The notes below the pieces were generated by a model. The model saw only the letters and a list, made by a program, of their open reading frames with translations. It was not told the origin of the DNA and searched no databases. A program made the position numbers and the translations under genes. A stretch of 64,000 nucleotides of DNA, from positions 1-64,000 of the forward strand of contig JAEUJZ010000086.1 of assembly GCA_016794505.1 (NCBI GenBank). The letters run 5' to 3'. The stretch comes from Myxococcales bacterium (lineage in GTDB: Bacteria; Myxococcota_A; Polyangia; Palsa-1104; JAEUJZ01). Shown here piece by piece: positions 34,491-45,362 of the stretch (positions are counted from its first letter, which is position 1; every line of letters starts with the position of its first letter).

Positions 34491-35698
34491 GGCTGCTCTC
34501 CTGTCTTTGGGTCGAAAGCGGCCTGCGGCACCAAGATCGTTGCGGGGTGCCCGGTCGCGTTTTGATACGCGGCGGCAATGCGTGCAGCCGCGGCGAAGCC
34601 ATGACCGCTGCGGGCTAGCGCGACGATCGAACCACCGAATCCGCCCCCCGTCAGGCGAGCCGCGCCAGGAACGATGCCGGGGTCCGAGCCGGAAAGCGCC
34701 ACCAAGACGTCGATGGCGGGCAGCGATACCTGATAGTCCTCGCTTTGCGAGCGGTGCGACGCGGCAAACAGCCCGGCCAGCGCGTGAAGATCCTCGTCGC
34801 TGAGCGTATTTTTTTGCAGCAGCGCCACGGCCTGCAGGACGCGGTCGTTTTCGGAGCGGACATGGCGCACGCGCGCCGCAAGCGGAGCCGGCAGGGCTGC
34901 GATGCGGGCATCGGCCGTTCGATCCTCCTGTAGCTGGCGCAGGCTCGTGCATCCCAGCAGTGCCGCGGCTTGCTCGCACTCGCCCCGCCGCACGCGATAG
35001 TCGGCGACAGGCTCGTCGGTGGTGTGGTTGGCATCGCGGCCGTGCGAGTGAACGATGCCCGAATGAATCACCACAAGCTCGACCGCGCTGGGCAAGGGCA
35101 CGGTCTGGTAGCTCAGGTCGCGTGTATCCAGAAATAGCGCCTGACCCGGCTGGCACAGGCCACAGGCCATCGGATCGAGGATGCCGACCGGCGCGCCCAC
35201 AAAGTCGTTTTCGACGCGCTGGCACAGGCGAGCGATGGCGACATCCGAAAGCGACAGCGCAAGCGCCTGCTTGAGCGCGCGAAACAGCGCCACCAGAAGC
35301 GCGGCGCTCGACGACAGCCCGCTGCCGAGCGGCACATCCGATGTGATGCGCAGATCCAGGCCGGGTAGGGCCACGCCTTCGCGCTGCAGAATCTGGGTTA
35401 CACCCTGCACATAGTCCAGCCAGCGGTGCGTCGGGGTTTCGTGCCCCAGCCTGTACTCACTGACCTGTGGATCGTCGAGGGGCGCGGCGCTGCTCGATAC
35501 GCGGACGCGGCGCTGCTCAGGCGAATGCAGGCGTAGCTCGACCTGGGTCCTTTGCGGGATGGCAGTCGGCAGTACCCAGCCCAGGTTGTAATCGGTGTGC
35601 TCGCCCAGCAGGTTGACGCGTCCGGGCGCCGTCGCGACCGTGCTCGGCGGGGCGCCAAACAGGGTCGGAAAAGCAGGGGCCCAAGGCCTAGATCTCAT
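34487..35698 (-). CDS. galK: galactokinase
   Basis: About 403 residues. Galactokinase signature G-R-V-N-L-L-G-E-H-T-D-Y-N (GHMP sugar site), the ATP motif P-L-G-S-G-L-S-S-S-A-A-L, and the third motif L-T-G-G-G-F-G-G-S. It phosphorylates galactose to galactose 1-phosphate. No galT is in the window, so the pathway is incomplete here. ATG 35698 is preferred; GTG 35707 also fits. It overlaps the end of the preceding membrane-protein gene by about 11 bases and the start of galE by four. Confidence 0.93.
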   Translation of the reverse strand: MRSRPWAPAFPTLFGAPPSTVATAPGRVNLLGEHTDYNLGWVLPTAIPQRTQVELRLHSPEQRRVRVSSSAAPLDDPQVSEYRLGHETPTHRWLDYVQGVTQILQREGVALPGLDLRITSDVPLGSGLSSSAALLVALFRALKQALALSLSDVAIARLCQRVENDFVGAPVGILDPMACGLCQPGQALFLDTRDLSYQTVPLPSAVELVVIHSGIVHSHGRDANHTTDEPVADYRVRRGECEQAAALLGCTSLRQLQEDRTADARIAALPAPLAARVRHVRSENDRVLQAVALLQKNTLSDEDLHALAGLFAASHRSQSEDYQVSLPAIDVLVALSGSDPGIVPGAARLTGGGFGGSIVALARSGHGFAAAARIAAAYQNATGHPATILVPQAAFDPKTGEQP

Positions 35699-36182
35699 CG
35701 CACTCACGCAAGAAGCGGCGCAACAGCCCGTCGACCATCATGTTGCGCTCGCGGGCATCCAGGCGGTTCTGGCGATAGCCGGTCTGGGCCTCTTCAAAGC
35801 TGTCGCGGGTGCGCGCGATCAGCTCGCGAAAGCGGCCGGTCTTGGCCATGATCTCGCGCTGGTTTTTGATGAACAGCGCCACCAGCGAGGCCAGCGACAC
35901 GCCCGTGAGCAAGAGCCCAAGCGGCCCAGTCAGGACGCGGGTCAAGATGACCTTGACCGCGACGACACCGAACGTTCCCAAGGCCAGTGTTTTGAGGCCG
36001 TCGCCCGTGCCCAAGGCGTTCTTGGCCAGGTTTCCCACCTGTCCCGAAGCGATGAGCAGCGCGACAAAGTTGGGCCGCTGCCAGCCGCGATCGTAATAGT
36101 CCTTGATCGCAGCCTGCAGGAAGTCATCAAAGGTGTCGTAGACAGCAGCCGTGGCGGCGGGATCCTGCGGGTTCTGACTCAT
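35688..36182 (-). CDS. small membrane-associated protein upstream of galK, function unknown
   Basis: 164 residues. The N-terminal third is acidic and polar (F-D-D-F-L-Q-A-A-I). The middle has two close hydrophobic stretches (L-A-L-G-T-F-G-V-V-A-V-K-V and G-P-L-G-L-L-L-T-G-V-S-L-A). The C-terminal 60 residues are a charged helix, possibly a coiled coil. No family recognised. It overlaps galK and is probably cotranscribed, so it may be co-opted into the galactose operon. ATG 36182 is chosen over an upstream start at 36221 because the extra residues look non-coding. Confidence 0.62.
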   Translation of the reverse strand: MSQNPQDPAATAAVYDTFDDFLQAAIKDYYDRGWQRPNFVALLIASGQVGNLAKNALGTGDGLKTLALGTFGVVAVKVILTRVLTGPLGLLLTGVSLASLVALFIKNQREIMAKTGRFRELIARTRDSFEEAQTGYRQNRLDARERNMMVDGLLRRFLRECDEI

Positions 36183-36238
36183 GTGTACCAGTGTAGAGCA
36201 GTTTGGGTTGAAACAAGGCACGGGGGCGGTCGAGCAGC

Positions 36239-36790
36239 TTACGCCACCGGGCCCCGCGTACGAAGGCGAACCACCGACTCGCTGCGCGGAGACGGGCGCT
36301 CGGCGGCGCGCTCAGAGCGGCGTGCGGGAAGGCTGGGCATGGGCGGCAGACCCGGCACCTCGATGGGGGAACCGGGGCGCAGGTACAGCATGCGCACGGG
36401 CTCGTTGCCGGTGACGCCGAGCATGTGGGCGACGGCTGGCGACAGGTCGACGATGCCGCGCCAGGTGCCGCGCTCTTCGGGGCGCAGCTTGATGACGAAG
36501 CGCCCGCTGGCCAAGCGCGCACCATAGGGCCCGCGATCGAGCACGCGGCAGGTGGCGATGCGTCCGCTGCGGCGGCTCTGCACCAAAAGCTGCGTGCCGC
36601 AGGGCAGGGTGCGATGGGCGCAGACCAGCTCATCTTGGCGCAGCGGCTGATGCGTGCAGGCCAAGGGCCCTCCGGCCAAGCGGTCGCCGGGCTGGCCATA
36701 GACCGCAGCCAAGCCGGTCTGCGAACCGACGGAGGGCGAGGCCAAAAACGCTGCCCATACGAGCTGCAGGGCGGTCAGTAGGGTCCACAT
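36239..36790 (-). CDS. RlpA-like double-psi beta-barrel protein
   Basis: 183 residues. A signal peptide or anchor (L-L-T-A-L-Q-L-V-W-A-A-F-L-A) is followed by an RlpA-like domain at about 45-125: A-C-T-H near its start, H-R-T-L-P-C-G-T-Q-L-L-V, then V-L-D-R-G-P-Y-G and D-L-S-P-A-V-A. The D-R-G-P core is the hallmark of RlpA and expansin-like barrels that bind or cleave naked glycan strands of peptidoglycan. The C terminus is Pro/Arg/Ser-rich. GGAG lies upstream of ATG 36790. It is 56 bases before the small membrane gene of the galKE operon. Confidence 0.75.
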   Translation of the reverse strand: MWTLLTALQLVWAAFLASPSVGSQTGLAAVYGQPGDRLAGGPLACTHQPLRQDELVCAHRTLPCGTQLLVQSRRSGRIATCRVLDRGPYGARLASGRFVIKLRPEERGTWRGIVDLSPAVAHMLGVTGNEPVRMLYLRPGSPIEVPGLPPMPSLPARRSERAAERPSPRSESVVRLRTRGPVA

Positions 36791-36833
36791 GGGGAGTTCT
36801 CCAGTTTTCGTACCAGCCTCCTCCATAGCCATC

Positions 36834-36880
36834 TTGCGCGCCGATGTGAACCCATAAAATGACCCCACTGACCGGGTCAG
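36834..36880 (+). promoter_or_regulatory. candidate sucA promoter with palindromic operator
   Basis: TTGCGC (36834-36839) and TAAAAT (36855-36860), 15 bases apart, resemble a sigma70 promoter with short spacing. The 13-base palindrome ctgacc-g-ggtcag (36868-36880) lies at the expected start point, where a repressor would block initiation. This would leave a leader of about 165 bases before sucA. It is prediction only. Confidence 0.35.
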
Positions 36881-37031
36881 CCGACCAATTCAGGGGTGGA
36901 TCGGGCACCTGCCCACGTGCTTTGCAGCCCCCAGCTTCCCCCGTGCCGTGGCGAACACAGAGGTTCCCCCGCACGCGCAAGAGGTTTATGCTGCATTCCA
37001 TCGCTGTCGTCAGCGTGCCAATTTTTCAAAC

Positions 37032-39932
37032 ATGAGCCTCGAACCTGCTGACTGGTCCTTGGTCGCCGCTCTCGGCGCCAACTTGCGTTACATCGAAGAA
37101 CTTGAAGCTCGCTACCAGGCCGATCCGAAGAGCGTCGATCCGGCAGTAGCCGCGCTGCTGCAAGGGGGGCCGCTGCCGTCCGCGAAAGCGACGTCCGCGG
37201 CGGCGCTCCCAGGGGGCGGTGCAGCCGGCCAGCCTGCGGCGGCGTTTGCTTCGTCCGAGCTGGCCTATGCCGTGCGTGGCCTGGTCGAGGCGTATCGCTG
37301 CCATGGCCATCTGTCGGTGCAGCTCGATCCGCTGGGCCTGACGCAGCCGATGGGCCATCCCGAGCTATTGCCCGAGAGCCACGGCCTGTCGAACGCCGAC
37401 CTAGAGCGCGTCGTCCCAGCTGGGCTGTGGCTCGGCTCGCGAGCGGGTGAACAGCTGACGGTGCATGGGCTGCACGAGCGCCTTCAGCAGTCCTATGGCG
37501 GCTTGCTTGGCGTCGAGCTTTCGCACATCACCGACCCGGCGCGGCGCCGCTTTCTGCAAGAGCGCATCGAGCGCCTTGAGAACCCGTTTACCGACAGTCG
37601 GCCGGCGCAGCTTCGCATCCTCGATCGCTTGATCGAAGCCGAGGTCTTAGAGCAGTTCCTGCACACCAAGTACGTCGGAGCCAAGCGCTTTTCTCTCGAA
37701 GGCGGCAAGGCGCTGATTCCGCTTCTGGACTTCCTGGTCGAGTTTGCCGGCGACGCGGGAGTCGAGGAGATCGTCCTTGGCATGGCCCACCGCGGTCGCT
37801 TGAACGTGCTGGCCAACCTGATGGGCAAGAGCCCGCGGCAGATCTTCGCCGAGTTCGACGACCTTGACCCGCTGTCGGTGATGGGCTCTAGCGACGTCAA
37901 GTATCACATGGGGTACTCGACGGACGTGCGCTCGCAGAGCGGCCACAAACTGCACCTGTCCTTGGCCTTTAACCCCAGTCACCTAGAGGCCGTCGATCCC
38001 GTGGTTGTCGGCCGCGTGCGCGCCAAGCAGCGCCGTCACGGCGACGTCGGGCGGCAGCGCGTCATCGGCGTCTTGATTCATGGCGACGCCGCGTTTGCCG
38101 GGCAGGGCCTGGTCGCCGAGACGCTGAACCTGTCGGGGCTGGAAGGCTACCGCACGGGCGGCACCATCCACGTCATCATCAACAACCAGATCGGCTTTAC
38201 CACCAACCCGACGGACTCGCGCTCGACGCACTACTGCACGGACATCGCCAAGATGCTGGAGGTGCCGATCTTCCACGTCAACGGCGCCTATCCCGAGCAG
38301 GTCGTCTATGCCGCGCAGCTTGCCATGGCGTATCGCCAGGCGTTCCAGACCGATGTCATCATCGACATGGTCTGCTTCCGTCGCTATGGCCACAACGAGT
38401 CCGACGAGCCTGGCTTTACGCAGCCGCTGATGTACCAAACGATCGAGCGCCAGCCGTCCGAGCGACAGCTTTATTCGAGCAGCTTGGTGGCGCGGGGCGT
38501 CATCGCAGAAAACGACGTGCGCGAGCTGATCGCGCGCAAGAACGCCGCGCTGGAAGAGGAGCTTCGCCTGGCGCGCAACCAGGGCGAGCGTCCGCGCGTC
38601 GAGTGGATGACCGGCGTCTGGGCGGGATACAAAGGCGGCCCAGATACCGGTGTCTCAGACGTCGACACCGCAGTTCCCTTGGAACGGCTGCACGAGATCG
38701 CGCGGCGCATCACGACGCTGCCGCCGCACTTCACCCCGCATCCCAAGATCGAGCGCTTGCTGCAGCAGCGCGCGGCGATGGGGCGCGGCGACGCGTCGCT
38801 CGACTGGGGCATGGGCGAGCACCTGGCGTTTGGCTCGCTGCTCTTGGACAAGGTACTGGTGCGCGTCTCGGGTCAGGACAGCCGACGCGGCACGTTTAGC
38901 CACCGCCACGCCGCCCTTTATGACCGTCAGAACGGCGCCCGCTATGTGCCGCTTTCCCACCTGCGCGAGGATCCCGAGCAGCAGGGCGTGTTCGCGGTCG
39001 TCGATAGCGCGCTCAGCGAGGCCGGCGTCCTGGGCTTTGAGTATGGCTACAGCCTGGACTATCCCGATGGGCTGGTGATCTGGGAAGCGCAGTTCGGCGA
39101 CTTCGTCAACGGCGCGCAGGTCATCTTGGACCAGTTCGTCAGCAGCGCCGAAGACAAGTGGCGTCGCCTGTCCGGCTTGGTCATGCTGCTGCCGCACGGC
39201 TACGAAGGCCAGGGCCCCGAGCACTCCAGCGCCCGCTTCGAGCGCTTCTTGCAGCTCTGCGCCGAAGACAACATGCAGGTCGTCTATCCGACGACGCCAT
39301 CCCAGTATTTCCACTTGATGCGTCGGCAGGTGCTGCGCCCGTGGCGTAAGCCGCTGGTCGTCATGTCGCCCAAGAGCCTGCTGCGTCACCCGGCCGCGAC
39401 CTCGACGCTGGCTGAGCTGTCGAGCGGTCGCTTTCACTGCATCTTGGGCGACGACAGCCTGCCTGCAACCGACGTCAAGCGCGCCATGCTGAGTACGGGC
39501 AAGGTCTATTACGACCTGCTCGAAGCGCGCGGCAAGCGGGGCGACAAGAACACGGCGCTCTTGCGCATCGAGCAGCTGTATCCGCTGCGCATCGCCGAGC
39601 TAAAGGCCGCTCTCGACCGCTATCCCAACCTCAGCGAGATCGTCTGGGTGCAGGAAGAGCCGGCCAATATGGGCGCGCTCAACTTCATCGTGCCGCGGCT
39701 GCAGCCGCTGGCCCGTCGTCTGCGCTTCCGTGCCGTCAGCCGCGTCGAGAGCGCCAGCCCAGCGACCGGCTCGCACAAAGCGCACGTCTTGGAACAGCAG
39801 GCGCTGATGAACGACGCCTTCGCTGACTTCAACGAAGCCGGCGCCGCCGCCAAGCTGTCTGGGGCCAACGCCGACGGCACACCTCGCCCAACGGTGACCT
39901 TGGTCCTTACGGCGGTCGGCAGCGAAGGCTAA
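37032..39932 (+). CDS. sucA: 2-oxoglutarate dehydrogenase E1 component
   Basis: 966 residues, close to the usual 930-990. The N-terminal helix M-S-L-E...N-L-R-Y-I-E-E-L and Y-Q-A-D-P-K-S-V-D-P is the E2-docking region. TPP-domain landmarks: G-M-A-H-R-G-R-L-N-V-L, Y-H-M-G-Y-S, H-L-E-A-V-D-P-V-V-V-G and H-G-D-A-A-F-A-G-Q-G, then N-N-Q-I-G-F-T-T (Mg/TPP). The C-terminal transketolase domain has E-Q-L-Y-P and W-V-Q-E-E-P-A-N-M-G. It decarboxylates 2-oxoglutarate in the TCA cycle. ATG 37032 is chosen over GTG 36948. The E2 gene follows 77 bases later. Confidence 0.96.
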   Translation: MSLEPADWSLVAALGANLRYIEELEARYQADPKSVDPAVAALLQGGPLPSAKATSAAALPGGGAAGQPAAAFASSELAYAVRGLVEAYRCHGHLSVQLDPLGLTQPMGHPELLPESHGLSNADLERVVPAGLWLGSRAGEQLTVHGLHERLQQSYGGLLGVELSHITDPARRRFLQERIERLENPFTDSRPAQLRILDRLIEAEVLEQFLHTKYVGAKRFSLEGGKALIPLLDFLVEFAGDAGVEEIVLGMAHRGRLNVLANLMGKSPRQIFAEFDDLDPLSVMGSSDVKYHMGYSTDVRSQSGHKLHLSLAFNPSHLEAVDPVVVGRVRAKQRRHGDVGRQRVIGVLIHGDAAFAGQGLVAETLNLSGLEGYRTGGTIHVIINNQIGFTTNPTDSRSTHYCTDIAKMLEVPIFHVNGAYPEQVVYAAQLAMAYRQAFQTDVIIDMVCFRRYGHNESDEPGFTQPLMYQTIERQPSERQLYSSSLVARGVIAENDVRELIARKNAALEEELRLARNQGERPRVEWMTGVWAGYKGGPDTGVSDVDTAVPLERLHEIARRITTLPPHFTPHPKIERLLQQRAAMGRGDASLDWGMGEHLAFGSLLLDKVLVRVSGQDSRRGTFSHRHAALYDRQNGARYVPLSHLREDPEQQGVFAVVDSALSEAGVLGFEYGYSLDYPDGLVIWEAQFGDFVNGAQVILDQFVSSAEDKWRRLSGLVMLLPHGYEGQGPEHSSARFERFLQLCAEDNMQVVYPTTPSQYFHLMRRQVLRPWRKPLVVMSPKSLLRHPAATSTLAELSSGRFHCILGDDSLPATDVKRAMLSTGKVYYDLLEARGKRGDKNTALLRIEQLYPLRIAELKAALDRYPNLSEIVWVQEEPANMGALNFIVPRLQPLARRLRFRAVSRVESASPATGSHKAHVLEQQALMNDAFADFNEAGAAAKLSGANADGTPRPTVTLVLTAVGSEG

Positions 39933-40009
39933 AACGCGATCGTGCTGCGGCGTTGGGCCGCGGTCCCTTTTTCGCTACGACGGATACAGAACACAGGTAC
40001 GCGTCGAAC

Positions 40010-41290
40010 ATGTCACAAACCAAGCTTGAACTGGTCATTCCCCCGCTCGGTGAGTCGATCGCCGAAGCGACCATCGCCAAGTGGCTCAAACAGCCCGGTG
40101 AGGCCGTCAAGATCGATGAGCCTCTGGCGGAGCTAGAGACCGATAAGGTCACCGTCACGCTGCCCGCGCCTGCGGCCGGTGTGCTGGTCGAGCAGCGGCA
40201 TCCCGTCGGCACCGTCGTACGCGTCGGGGCGTCGATTGGCAGCCTTGATTCGTCTGCGGTTGCGACGGCAGCCCCGGCACAGCAGGCAGCCCCGGCCGCG
40301 CCTGTGAGCAAGCCCGCAGCGGCTCCGGCTTCTGCCCCTATGGCGCCCGCAGCGGCTCCGGCTTCTGCGCCTGCGGCGCCCGCAGCCGCCCCGGCAGCGC
40401 CTGCGGCCAGTCCGTCGGCCCATGCTTCAGCCGGTGAGCCGCCGCGCATCAACAACAGCCCGGCCATGCGTCAGTGGCGACGTGAGCACGGTGTCGATCC
40501 TGCCGCGACGCTGTTTAGCAGTCCCGCCAAGCCCGCCGAGCCCACGGCCCAGCCCGCTGCCGTCGGAGCCCGCGAAGAGCTTGTGCCGATGTCGTCGCTG
40601 CGTCGCCGCATCGCCGAGCGCTTGGTCGAAGCGCAGCACACCGCCGCCATCCTGACGACCTTCAACGAGGTCGACATGAGCCCGATCATGGCGCTGCGGG
40701 CCAAGTACCAAGACGAGTTCGTCAAAAAGCACGGCATCAAGCTGGGCTTCATGTCGTTCTTCGTCGTCGCCTGCGCCCGCGCGCTGGTCGAGTTCCCCGG
40801 CCTAAACGCCGAGGTTCGTCCGCACGAAGGCGGCTTGGCGGTCGTCTACAAAAAGCACTATGACTTCGGCATTGCCGTCGGGGGCGGTAAGGGCTTGGTG
40901 GTGCCGGTGCTGCGCAACGTCGACGCGCTGGGCTTTGCCGAGGTCGAAAAAGGCATCGCCGAGCTTGCCGCCAAGGCCAAGGACAACAAGCTGACGCTGC
41001 CAGAGCTTCAGGGCGGCACGTTCAGCATCAGCAACGGCGGCATCTATGGCTCGATGATGAGCACGCCGCTTTTGAACCTGCCGCAGACCGGCATCCTGGG
41101 CATGCACAACATCGTGCGCCGCGCCGTCGTCGTCGGCAGCGGCGACAGCGAAAAGATCGAGATCCGCCCGATGATGTATCTGGCGCTGTCCTATGACCAC
41201 CGCGTCGTCGACGGCCGCGAGGCGGTGTCCTTCCTGGTCAAGGTCAAAGACCGCCTGGAAAACCCCGACAAGCTGCTGCTTTCGATCTAA
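40010..41290 (+). CDS. sucB: 2-oxoglutarate dehydrogenase E2 (dihydrolipoyl succinyltransferase)
   Basis: 426 residues. One lipoyl domain (1-78) carries the lipoyl lysine K46 in E-T-D-K-V-T-V. An Ala/Pro-rich flexible linker, with repeats of A-A-P-A-S-A-P, runs to about 145. A peripheral subunit-binding helix follows (S-P-A-M-R-Q-W-R-R-E-H-G-V-D). The catalytic domain ends with H397 and D401 in D-H-R-V-V-D-G. It transfers the succinyl group to CoA. No E3 (lpd) gene follows in the window. The transcript ends at the strong hairpin 41358-41389. Confidence 0.95.
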   Translation: MSQTKLELVIPPLGESIAEATIAKWLKQPGEAVKIDEPLAELETDKVTVTLPAPAAGVLVEQRHPVGTVVRVGASIGSLDSSAVATAAPAQQAAPAAPVSKPAAAPASAPMAPAAAPASAPAAPAAAPAAPAASPSAHASAGEPPRINNSPAMRQWRREHGVDPAATLFSSPAKPAEPTAQPAAVGAREELVPMSSLRRRIAERLVEAQHTAAILTTFNEVDMSPIMALRAKYQDEFVKKHGIKLGFMSFFVVACARALVEFPGLNAEVRPHEGGLAVVYKKHYDFGIAVGGGKGLVVPVLRNVDALGFAEVEKGIAELAAKAKDNKLTLPELQGGTFSISNGGIYGSMMSTPLLNLPQTGILGMHNIVRRAVVVGSGDSEKIEIRPMMYLALSYDHRVVDGREAVSFLVKVKDRLENPDKLLLSI

Positions 41291-41357
41291 CGCCGCAGCA
41301 CGGGGACGCGACGCGCACGAAGCGAGCATCCCGGCGCTTCGTGGCGCGAGCCGCAGT

Positions 41358-41389
41358 GCAATAAATTATATAGCAATATAATTTATTGC
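41358..41389. terminator. perfect 13-bp AT-rich hairpin between convergent genes
   Basis: gcaataaattata (41358-41370) and its exact complement (41377-41389) flank a 6-base loop. It lies between sucB (+) and the dienelactone hydrolase gene (-). The rest of 41291-41545 is very AT-rich after the first 60 bases and has several partial inverted repeats around 41391-41418 and 41460-41510, but no convincing open frame. A bidirectional terminator is the simplest reading. Confidence 0.6.
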
Positions 41390-41545
41390 GAATCGATACG
41401 ATCGAATATCTCGATTATTGTTGTTGAACTAATTCGGAAGTATGGTTCGTGTGTGAAATGCAATTATTGCATCATATAATCAAAATATGAATCGAGATAA
41501 ATTATATATTTAATTGAACCGGCGACTGATTGCACCGGCAAGCGT

Positions 41546-42453
41546 CTAGGCGCCCAGGTGTTGCTTGAAGAAGTCGAGGGTGCGGCTCCAGGCGAGGGTG
41601 GCGGCGGCTTTGTGATAGCGGGGCGTGGTGTTGTTGTTAAAGCCGTGCTGCGTGCCGGGATAGGTGTGGATCTGGTGCTGGATGCCGTGGGCCTTGAGTG
41701 CGGCGGCAAATGCTGGGATGCCGGCGTTGATGCGGTCGTCCATTTCGGCGTAGTGGCACTGGATAGCGGCCCGGATCTTGGGCACGTCTTCGGTCTTGGG
41801 CTGGCCACCGTAAAACGGCACAGCCGCGGCCACGCTGGGGACGCGTACGGCGAGCGTGTTGGCCATGCCTCCGCCGTAGCAGAAGCCGACGGCCCCGACG
41901 GTGCCGTTGCACTCGGGCCGCTTTTCCAGCACGCCCAGGGCCGCGATGAAGTCTTCGGTGGTCTTGGTCTGATCGAGCGTGGCAAACAGCGCCCGCGCCT
42001 TGTCTTCGTCGCCGGGATAGCCGCCGAGAGGAAACAAGGCATCGGGGGCGAATGCGACATAGCCGGCCAAGGCCAGGCGCAGCGCGATGTCTTCGATGTG
42101 CGGGTTTAGGCCGCGGTTTTCGTGGATGACCAGCACGCCGGGGCGCTTCGCGGACGCGGTCTTGGGCACAGCCAGCAGCCCGCGGCCCCGGCCATAGCCC
42201 TCGCGCGATGCGAACTCGATGAACGAACGAGCGATGCGCGAATCGTCTGCGGTGACCTCGGCGGCCTCGGCAAAGCGCGGGTTTAGCGCCTCCAAGATCG
42301 TCGCTGCGGTCCAGCCTCCGACGGCGAAGCGGCCGACCTTGGCAAGAAAGCCGCGGCGGTCGATGTCGCCATGCACGTACTGATCGAACAGCGACCACAC
42401 CTCGCGCGGGAATTCGATCGGGCCTTTGGGAAGGGGGGCGCGGGGTGGGCGGC

Positions 42454-42457
<4 letters not shown>
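41546..42457 (-). CDS. dienelactone hydrolase family protein with twin-arginine-like leader
   Basis: 303 residues. The N terminus has I-D-R-R-G-F-L-A-K followed by a weakly hydrophobic stretch (A-V-G-G-W-T-A-A), a twin-arginine-type export signal with a long n-region. The hydrolase domain (about 85-300) shows E113 in H-E-N-R-G, the cysteine nucleophile C193 in G-F-C-Y-G-G-G and H271 in T-Q-H-G-F, with an Asp near 240. It cleaves cyclic or activated esters; substrate unknown. The ATG overlaps the stop of the acyl-CoA ligase gene (ATGA). Confidence 0.86.
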
Positions 42458-44118
<1,661 letters not shown>

Positions 44119-44160
44119 GGGCCCTCCTCGATCGCGTTTTTCACGCGCGGTCACCTGCGC

Positions 44161-45270
44161 CTAGAACTCAACGACGGCACGAATCGAGGTGCCGGCGTGC
44201 ATCAGATCAAAGGCTTCGTTAATGCGCTCAAGCGGCAGCTTGTGCGTGATCATCGGGTCGATCTCGATCTTCTTGTCCATGTACCAGTCGACGATCTTGG
44301 GCACGTCGGTGCGCCCGCGAGCGCCGCCGAACGCGGTGCCCTTCCAGACGCGGCCGGTGACAAGCTGAAATGGACGGGTGGCGATCTCTTGCCCGGCTCC
44401 CGCGACGCCGATGATGACCGAGACACCCCAGCCGCGATGGCAGCACTCAAGCGCTTGCCGCATCAGCTTGACGTTGCCGACGCACTCGAAGCTGTAGTCA
44501 GCGCCGCCGCCGGTTAGCTCGACAAGGTGCGCGACCAGATCGCCCTTTACGTCGTTGGGGTTTACAAAGTGGGTCAGGCCGAAGCGACGGGCGATGGCTT
44601 CGCGCGCTGGGTTGATGTCGACCCCGACGATCTTGTCGGCTCCGACCATGCGGGCGCCCTGCACGACGTTGAGGCCGATGCCGCCCAATCCAAAGACGAC
44701 GACGTTGGCGCCGGCTTCGACCTTGGCGGTGAACAGCACGGCGCCGAGGCCAGTGGTCACGCCGCAGCCGATGTAACAGATGGTGTCAAACGGCGCGTCG
44801 CTGCGCACCTTGGCCAGCGCGATCTCGGGCAGGACCGTGTGATTGGCAAACGTCGAACAGCCCATGTAGTGATGGATGGGCTTGCCGCCGATCGAAAAGC
44901 GGCTGGTTCCGTCGGGCATCAGGCCCTTGCCCTGCGTCGCGCGAATCGCCGTACACAGGTTGGTCTTGCGCGACAGACACGACTTGCAGGCGCGGCACTC
45001 GGGCGTGTACAGCGGGATGACGTGATCGCCGGGCTTAAGCGTCGTCACACCGGGGCCGATCTCGCGGACGATGCCGGCGCCTTCGTGGCCAAAGATGACC
45101 GGGAACAGACCTTCGGGATCGGCCCCTGAGCGGGTGAATTCATCGGTATGACAGACACCCGTGGCCTTGATCTCGACGAGCACTTCGCCGGCTTTGGGAC
45201 CGGATAGCTCGACTTCTTCGATGACCAGAGGCGTTCCGGCTTCATAGGCAACGGCGGCTCGTGTACGCAT
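44161..45270 (-). CDS. class III alcohol dehydrogenase / S-(hydroxymethyl)glutathione dehydrogenase
   Basis: 369 residues, a zinc MDR enzyme. Catalytic zinc ligands are C40 (G-V-C-H-T-D) and H62 (G-H-E-G-A-G), with a Cys near 170 (Y-I-G-C-G-V). The structural zinc has C92, C95, C98 and C106. The NAD motif is F-G-L-G-G-I-G-L. Sequence around the substrate site and the lack of large insertions fit class III enzymes that oxidise the glutathione adduct of formaldehyde or medium-chain alcohols. ATG 45270 avoids ten non-homologous residues. First gene of a three-gene unit with the ligase and hydrolase. Confidence 0.9.
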   Translation of the reverse strand: MRTRAAVAYEAGTPLVIEEVELSGPKAGEVLVEIKATGVCHTDEFTRSGADPEGLFPVIFGHEGAGIVREIGPGVTTLKPGDHVIPLYTPECRACKSCLSRKTNLCTAIRATQGKGLMPDGTSRFSIGGKPIHHYMGCSTFANHTVLPEIALAKVRSDAPFDTICYIGCGVTTGLGAVLFTAKVEAGANVVVFGLGGIGLNVVQGARMVGADKIVGVDINPAREAIARRFGLTHFVNPNDVKGDLVAHLVELTGGGADYSFECVGNVKLMRQALECCHRGWGVSVIIGVAGAGQEIATRPFQLVTGRVWKGTAFGGARGRTDVPKIVDWYMDKKIEIDPMITHKLPLERINEAFDLMHAGTSIRAVVEF

Positions 45271-45362
45271 GCGATGACCTCTGTGAGCACGGTATCGCAA
45301 CGCATTCCTTGCGCATAGCGGCGTGTTGCGTGGCAGAAGTCAGCGGTCGCGATCGGTGGGCT

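Noticed and set aside
34491..35225. Fusion of extra residues to galE
   Set aside because: The stretch is galK read in another frame; galE starts at 34490, overlapping the galK stop.
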